A DNA stretch of 41,777 bases. Origin: Nitrospira japonica (GTDB lineage Bacteria; Nitrospirota; Thermodesulfovibrionia; Thermodesulfovibrionales; DYHX01). A program made the translations under genes and the position numbers. Location of the stretch: assembly GCA_020723925.1 (NCBI GenBank), contig DYHX01000008.1, positions 1 to 41,777 on the forward strand, read 5' to 3'. The notes under the pieces were generated by a model. The model worked only from the letters and a program-made list of their open reading frames with translations. It searched no databases and was not told the origin of the DNA. How positions within the stretch are numbered: the first letter of the stretch is position 1; each line of letters begins with the position of its first letter. Positions 38,469-41,777 of this stretch are shown one piece after another.

Positions 38469-38937
38469 AGCTTATCTCTAAGATCTCATACTCCATAAGC
38501 CTGGCAGGAGCTTTGATTTGCACCGTATCACCAATTCCCTTCCCAATGAGGGCCTTACCAACAGGGGAGCTTATGGATATTTTCCCATTCTTCACATCCG
38601 CCTCATCTGGACCAACAAGGGTAAAGACATATTCCTCATCAGCAGCTAAATCAAGAACCTTCACCTTTGCACCAAAGGCAACATTGGACTGATTTATCTT
38701 TGATGGGTCTATCACATGGGCCAGTGCAAGCTTTGCCTGGAGTTCCTGAATCTTTCCCTCTATGAAGGACTGCCTCTCCTTTGCAGCGTGATATTCGGCA
38801 TTCTCTGAAAGGTCACCATGGGCACGGGCCTCTGCTATGGCCTGTATGTTTTTAGGCCTTTCGACTTTCAGAAGCCTCTCAAGCTCTTCCTGAAGCTTCT
38901 GATAGCCATTTGGCGTCATTGGTACTCTCTGCATCAA
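38461..38937 (-). CDS. greA: Transcription elongation factor GreA
   Basis: VPMTPNGYQKLQEELERLLKVERPKNIQAIAEARAHGDLSENAEYHAAKERQSFIEGKI. Confidence 0.97.
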   Translation of the reverse strand: MMQRVPMTPNGYQKLQEELERLLKVERPKNIQAIAEARAHGDLSENAEYHAAKERQSFIEGKIQELQAKLALAHVIDPSKINQSNVAFGAKVKVLDLAADEEYVFTLVGPDEADVKNGKISISSPVGKALIGKGIGDTVQIKAPARLMEYEILEISFE

Positions 38938-39075
38938 ATTACTTGCCTCCTTGAGATAGATTAATTTAACACTTTTCCTCTCAATTTTTCAAAGCCCCTT
39001 TGTGAAAACCTTACTCCCCTTGACTAATCCCACTCTATGCTTTAGTCTAACTCATTATTTTTAATGGAGGAAGGC

Positions 39076-40764
39076 ATGCGTTTTTCAAAGATGTTTATAC
39101 CCACATTAAGGGAAAACCCTGCAGATGCAGAGGCAATAAGTCATAAGCTGATGCTGAGGGCAGGGTATGTCAGACAGCTTGCTGCTGGTCTCTATATATT
39201 TCTACCTTTAGGCTGGAGAGTGCTCAATAAGATCAATAACATATTAAAAGAAGAGATGGAGGGCATAGGGGCTCAGGAAATCTCGATGCCATTGCTTCAT
39301 CCTGCAGAGGTATGGCAGCAGACAGGAAGGTGGTTTGAGATAAAAGAGGAGATGTTCAGGTTAAAGGACAGAAGTGGACGTGACATGTGCCTTGGCATGA
39401 CCCATGAGGAGATAATGACATGGCTTGCATCAAGGGAAATCCGCTCATACAGGGGCCTTCCACAGATATGGTATCAGATACAGACAAAACTGAGGGATGA
39501 GGCAAGACCAAAGAGCGGTGTCCTACGCACAAGAGAGTTTATCATGAAGGATAGCTATAGCTTTGATGCCTCTGAAGATGGGCTTGAAAGGAGCTATCAG
39601 CTCCATGCAGAGGCGTATCACAGGATATTTAAGCGCTGTGGCCTGAAATTCTATCAGGTCGAATCAGACCCTGGAATGATGGGCGGTGCTACTGCCCATG
39701 AATTCATGGCACCAAGCCCTGCAGGAGAGGATGAGGTTGCACTCTGCGAAAAATGCGGATATTCAGCCAATGTGGAGCTTGCAAAGTCGGTCTCTCCAGC
39801 GGTTGAATTTGAGGACTGGCCATTCGAAGGAGTGCATACGCCAGAGAAGAGGACGGTTCAGGAAGTCTCGGAGTTCTTAAGAATAAAACCGCCTTATTTC
39901 ATTAAAAGCCTTCTGCTTATGGCAACAAAGGGGCCCGTCCTTGCACTGATAAGGGGAGACCAGGAATTGCATGAAAAGAAGATGCAGAGAATAATAGGCC
40001 CATTCAGGACAGCCTTAAAGGACGAGATAAAGTCAATTCTTGGTGTTGAGGCCGGGTTCATCGGACCAGTGGGGCATAGAATTGAGATAATAGCCGATAT
40101 AAACCTTAAAAATGGGGTCTATATAAGCGGTGCAAACAGAGAGGATTATCATGCAAAGGGAATAAGGCCAGGCGTGCATTTCGAGGCAGAGTGGCATGAT
40201 ATACATATTGCAAAAGAAGGTGATGGGTGCCCGAACTGCGGTGCAAAATTAAGGATTGAGAGGGTCATCGAGATTGGTAACATCTTTAAGCTCGGCACAA
40301 AATACTCTGTGCCTTTAAAGGCATTCTACCTTGATGAAAACGGACAGGAAAAACCGATCGTTATGGGAAGCTATGGCATTGGCCCCGCAAGGATTGCAGC
40401 AGCAGCCATTGAGCAGAACAATGACAAGGATGGAATTATCTGGCCAAAGAGCATTGCGCCGTTTGATGCTGAACTCATACCCTTAAATATGAAGGATGCA
40501 AAGACAACAGGGGTGGCTGAAGAACTCTACAGGAAACTCATAGCAGAGGGTATCGAGGTTTTAATGGACGACAGAGATGAACGCGCTGGAGTAAAATTTA
40601 AAGATGCAGACCTAATCGGTATTCCAACACAGGTTATCATAGGCGAAAAAAACCTTAAAGAAGGACTAATAGAGATTAAGGACAGGAGGACAAAAGAGGC
40701 AGCGAAGGTAAGGGTCGAGGAAGTGGTTAGGAATTTCCCGGGCAAGAGAAAAGTTAGAAGTTAG
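39076..40764 (+). CDS. proS: Prolyl-tRNA synthetase
   Basis: MRFSKMFIPTLRENPADAEAISHKLMLRAGYVRQLAAGLYIFLPLG; LGMTHEEIMT; start trimmed to follow the GGAGGAAGGC ribosome-binding site. Confidence 0.97.
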   Translation: MRFSKMFIPTLRENPADAEAISHKLMLRAGYVRQLAAGLYIFLPLGWRVLNKINNILKEEMEGIGAQEISMPLLHPAEVWQQTGRWFEIKEEMFRLKDRSGRDMCLGMTHEEIMTWLASREIRSYRGLPQIWYQIQTKLRDEARPKSGVLRTREFIMKDSYSFDASEDGLERSYQLHAEAYHRIFKRCGLKFYQVESDPGMMGGATAHEFMAPSPAGEDEVALCEKCGYSANVELAKSVSPAVEFEDWPFEGVHTPEKRTVQEVSEFLRIKPPYFIKSLLLMATKGPVLALIRGDQELHEKKMQRIIGPFRTALKDEIKSILGVEAGFIGPVGHRIEIIADINLKNGVYISGANREDYHAKGIRPGVHFEAEWHDIHIAKEGDGCPNCGAKLRIERVIEIGNIFKLGTKYSVPLKAFYLDENGQEKPIVMGSYGIGPARIAAAAIEQNNDKDGIIWPKSIAPFDAELIPLNMKDAKTTGVAEELYRKLIAEGIEVLMDDRDERAGVKFKDADLIGIPTQVIIGEKNLKEGLIEIKDRRTKEAAKVRVEEVVRNFPGKRKVRS

Positions 40765-40859
40765 AAGTGAAAAGTTATGTGAGTTTAGGGGTTCAGGAGT
40801 TATGGAGTTTTTCTCAACTCTTACCTCTTACTAAGGAGTTCATTAGTAAGACAACATGA

Positions 40860-40971
40860 CTGTCATTCCCGCGAAAGCGGGAATCCAGAAAGACACTGGA
40901 TTCCCCCGTATCAAGTACGGGGCAGGCTCAGTCAAGCCCTGTACTGAACTTGATTCAGGAACGGAATGACA
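40860..40971. repeat. Dispersed GTCATTCCCGCGAAAGCGGGAATCC-type repeat
   Basis: gtcattcccgcgaaagcgggaatccagaaagacactggattccc ... ggaacggaatgac. Confidence 0.75.
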
Positions 40972-41031
40972 AAAGTTGGATGATATGTATTCTTACTTAT
41001 GAACCTCTTAGTAACTAAAAATTGCAGTAGA

Positions 41032-41238
41032 TTATTGCCCAGTTTTTTCTCTTCTTGGGCCCCTCATTGCCTTGCGCCGTTTTTTCTGGGCTTCGGCCTG
41101 TTTGCGTTTTCTTTTGACAGAAGGCTTTTCATATGAACGTCTCTGCTTGAGTTCTTTCATCAGGCCATCTTTAGATATTTTGAGCTTGAGTGCCTTCAGG
41201 GCTTTTTCGAGCTGCCTTTCCTGAACCTTGACCTCCAA
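41032..41238 (-). CDS. rpsU: 30S ribosomal protein bS21
   Basis: LEKALKALKLKISKDGLMKELKQRRSYEKPSVKRKRKQAEAQKKRRKAM. Confidence 0.93.
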   Translation of the reverse strand: MEVKVQERQLEKALKALKLKISKDGLMKELKQRRSYEKPSVKRKRKQAEAQKKRRKAMRGPRREKTGQ

Positions 41239-41241
41239 GGG

Positions 41242-41577
41242 CTATCTCCTGCCACCCCGGCCTCCGCCGAAACCACCTCCACCACCGAATCCTCTTCCTC
41301 TACCACCCCTGAAACCGCCCTCGCGCTTCTGCTGCGGCCTGGCTTCGTTTACTGTCAGGGCTCTTCCCTCAAACTCTTTACCGTTAAACATAGAAATTGC
41401 CTTCCTGGCGTCTTCTTCTGTTGCCATCTCTACAAAACCGAATCCCCTCCCTCTACCAGTCTGGGGGTCAGTAATCAGTTTTACCGAGACAACCTCTCCT
41501 GCCTGTGTAAAGAGTCCCCTCAGGTCATCTTCTGACACTTGATACGAAATGTTACCTACATAAAGCTTTGTTGCCAT
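41242..41577 (-). CDS. Small RRM-domain, Gly-rich RNA-binding protein
   Basis: KLYVGNISYQVSEDDLRGLFTQAGEVVSVKLITDPQTGRGRGFGFVEMATEEDARKAI; GGRGRGFGGGGGFGGGRGGRR tail. Confidence 0.96.
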   Translation of the reverse strand: MATKLYVGNISYQVSEDDLRGLFTQAGEVVSVKLITDPQTGRGRGFGFVEMATEEDARKAISMFNGKEFEGRALTVNEARPQQKREGGFRGGRGRGFGGGGGFGGGRGGRR

Positions 41578-41611
41578 ATGTTTCCTCCTCTTGAATTTTC
41601 ATGGATTAACT

Positions 41612-41649
41612 AAAAAGCCCCCAGAGCTTTTTAATCGTCTCTGAGGGCT
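41612..41649 (-). terminator. Terminator-like hairpin in the leader of the RRM gene (candidate attenuator)
   Basis: Minus strand AGCCCTCAGAG-acgattaaaaag-CTCTGGGGGCT-TTTTA, about 35 nt upstream of the RRM ATG. Confidence 0.7.
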
Positions 41650-41730
41650 CAGATCAAAACCGCTAAAAAGTTACAATACTATGCAACTTTTTTGAGGTAT
41701 TTGTCAAGAAATAAAACAGAACGTGTCAAG

Positions 41731-41772
41731 CCAAAATAGAAATGTCCTATTTTCACCAAAATAGAAATGTCC
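41731..41772. repeat. Direct repeat of ccaaaatagaaatgtcc (41731..41747 and 41756..41772), possible insertion-sequence end
   Basis: Two exact 17-bp copies 25 bp apart at the window edge. Confidence 0.55.
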
Positions 41773-41777
41773 GGTTA

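Overview
Chromosomal window, probably from a Nitrospirota/Thermodesulfovibrio-like anaerobe (inferred from gene content and repeat style, not searched). Most of it is housekeeping: gatA-gatB, tRNA-Ser(GGA), SRP RNA, dnaX-ybaB-recR, xerC-hslV-hslU-rlpA, trmFO, nfeD-slipin, an isc operon, pyrD-pyrK-greA, proS and an RRM protein-rpsU pair. Accessory content is a redox/signalling block at about 20.4-28.0 kb: a sensor kinase with a CXXCH haem motif, a decayed Cas6-like/XRE scar, a Cache-type kinase, an NtrC-family regulator, and a multihaem cytochrome c preceded by a near-consensus sigma-54 promoter with two matching upstream dyads. Three tRNA genes cluster near tadA, and tRNA-Arg(ACG), the TadA substrate, lies directly upstream of it. 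The most unusual signals are non-coding: (1) a three-copy family of about 125-130 bp intergenic elements with paired termini and apparently covarying internal stems; (2) several nested elements whose AT-rich ends frame different GC-rich hairpins; (3) palindromes inserted in frame in gatA, pyrK and a DUF2723-like gene; (4) a 14-bp tandem repeat in dnaX where loss or gain of one unit gives a stop within a few codons, predicting a gamma-like clamp-loader subunit. All assignments come from reading the sequence; no database searches or folding were run.
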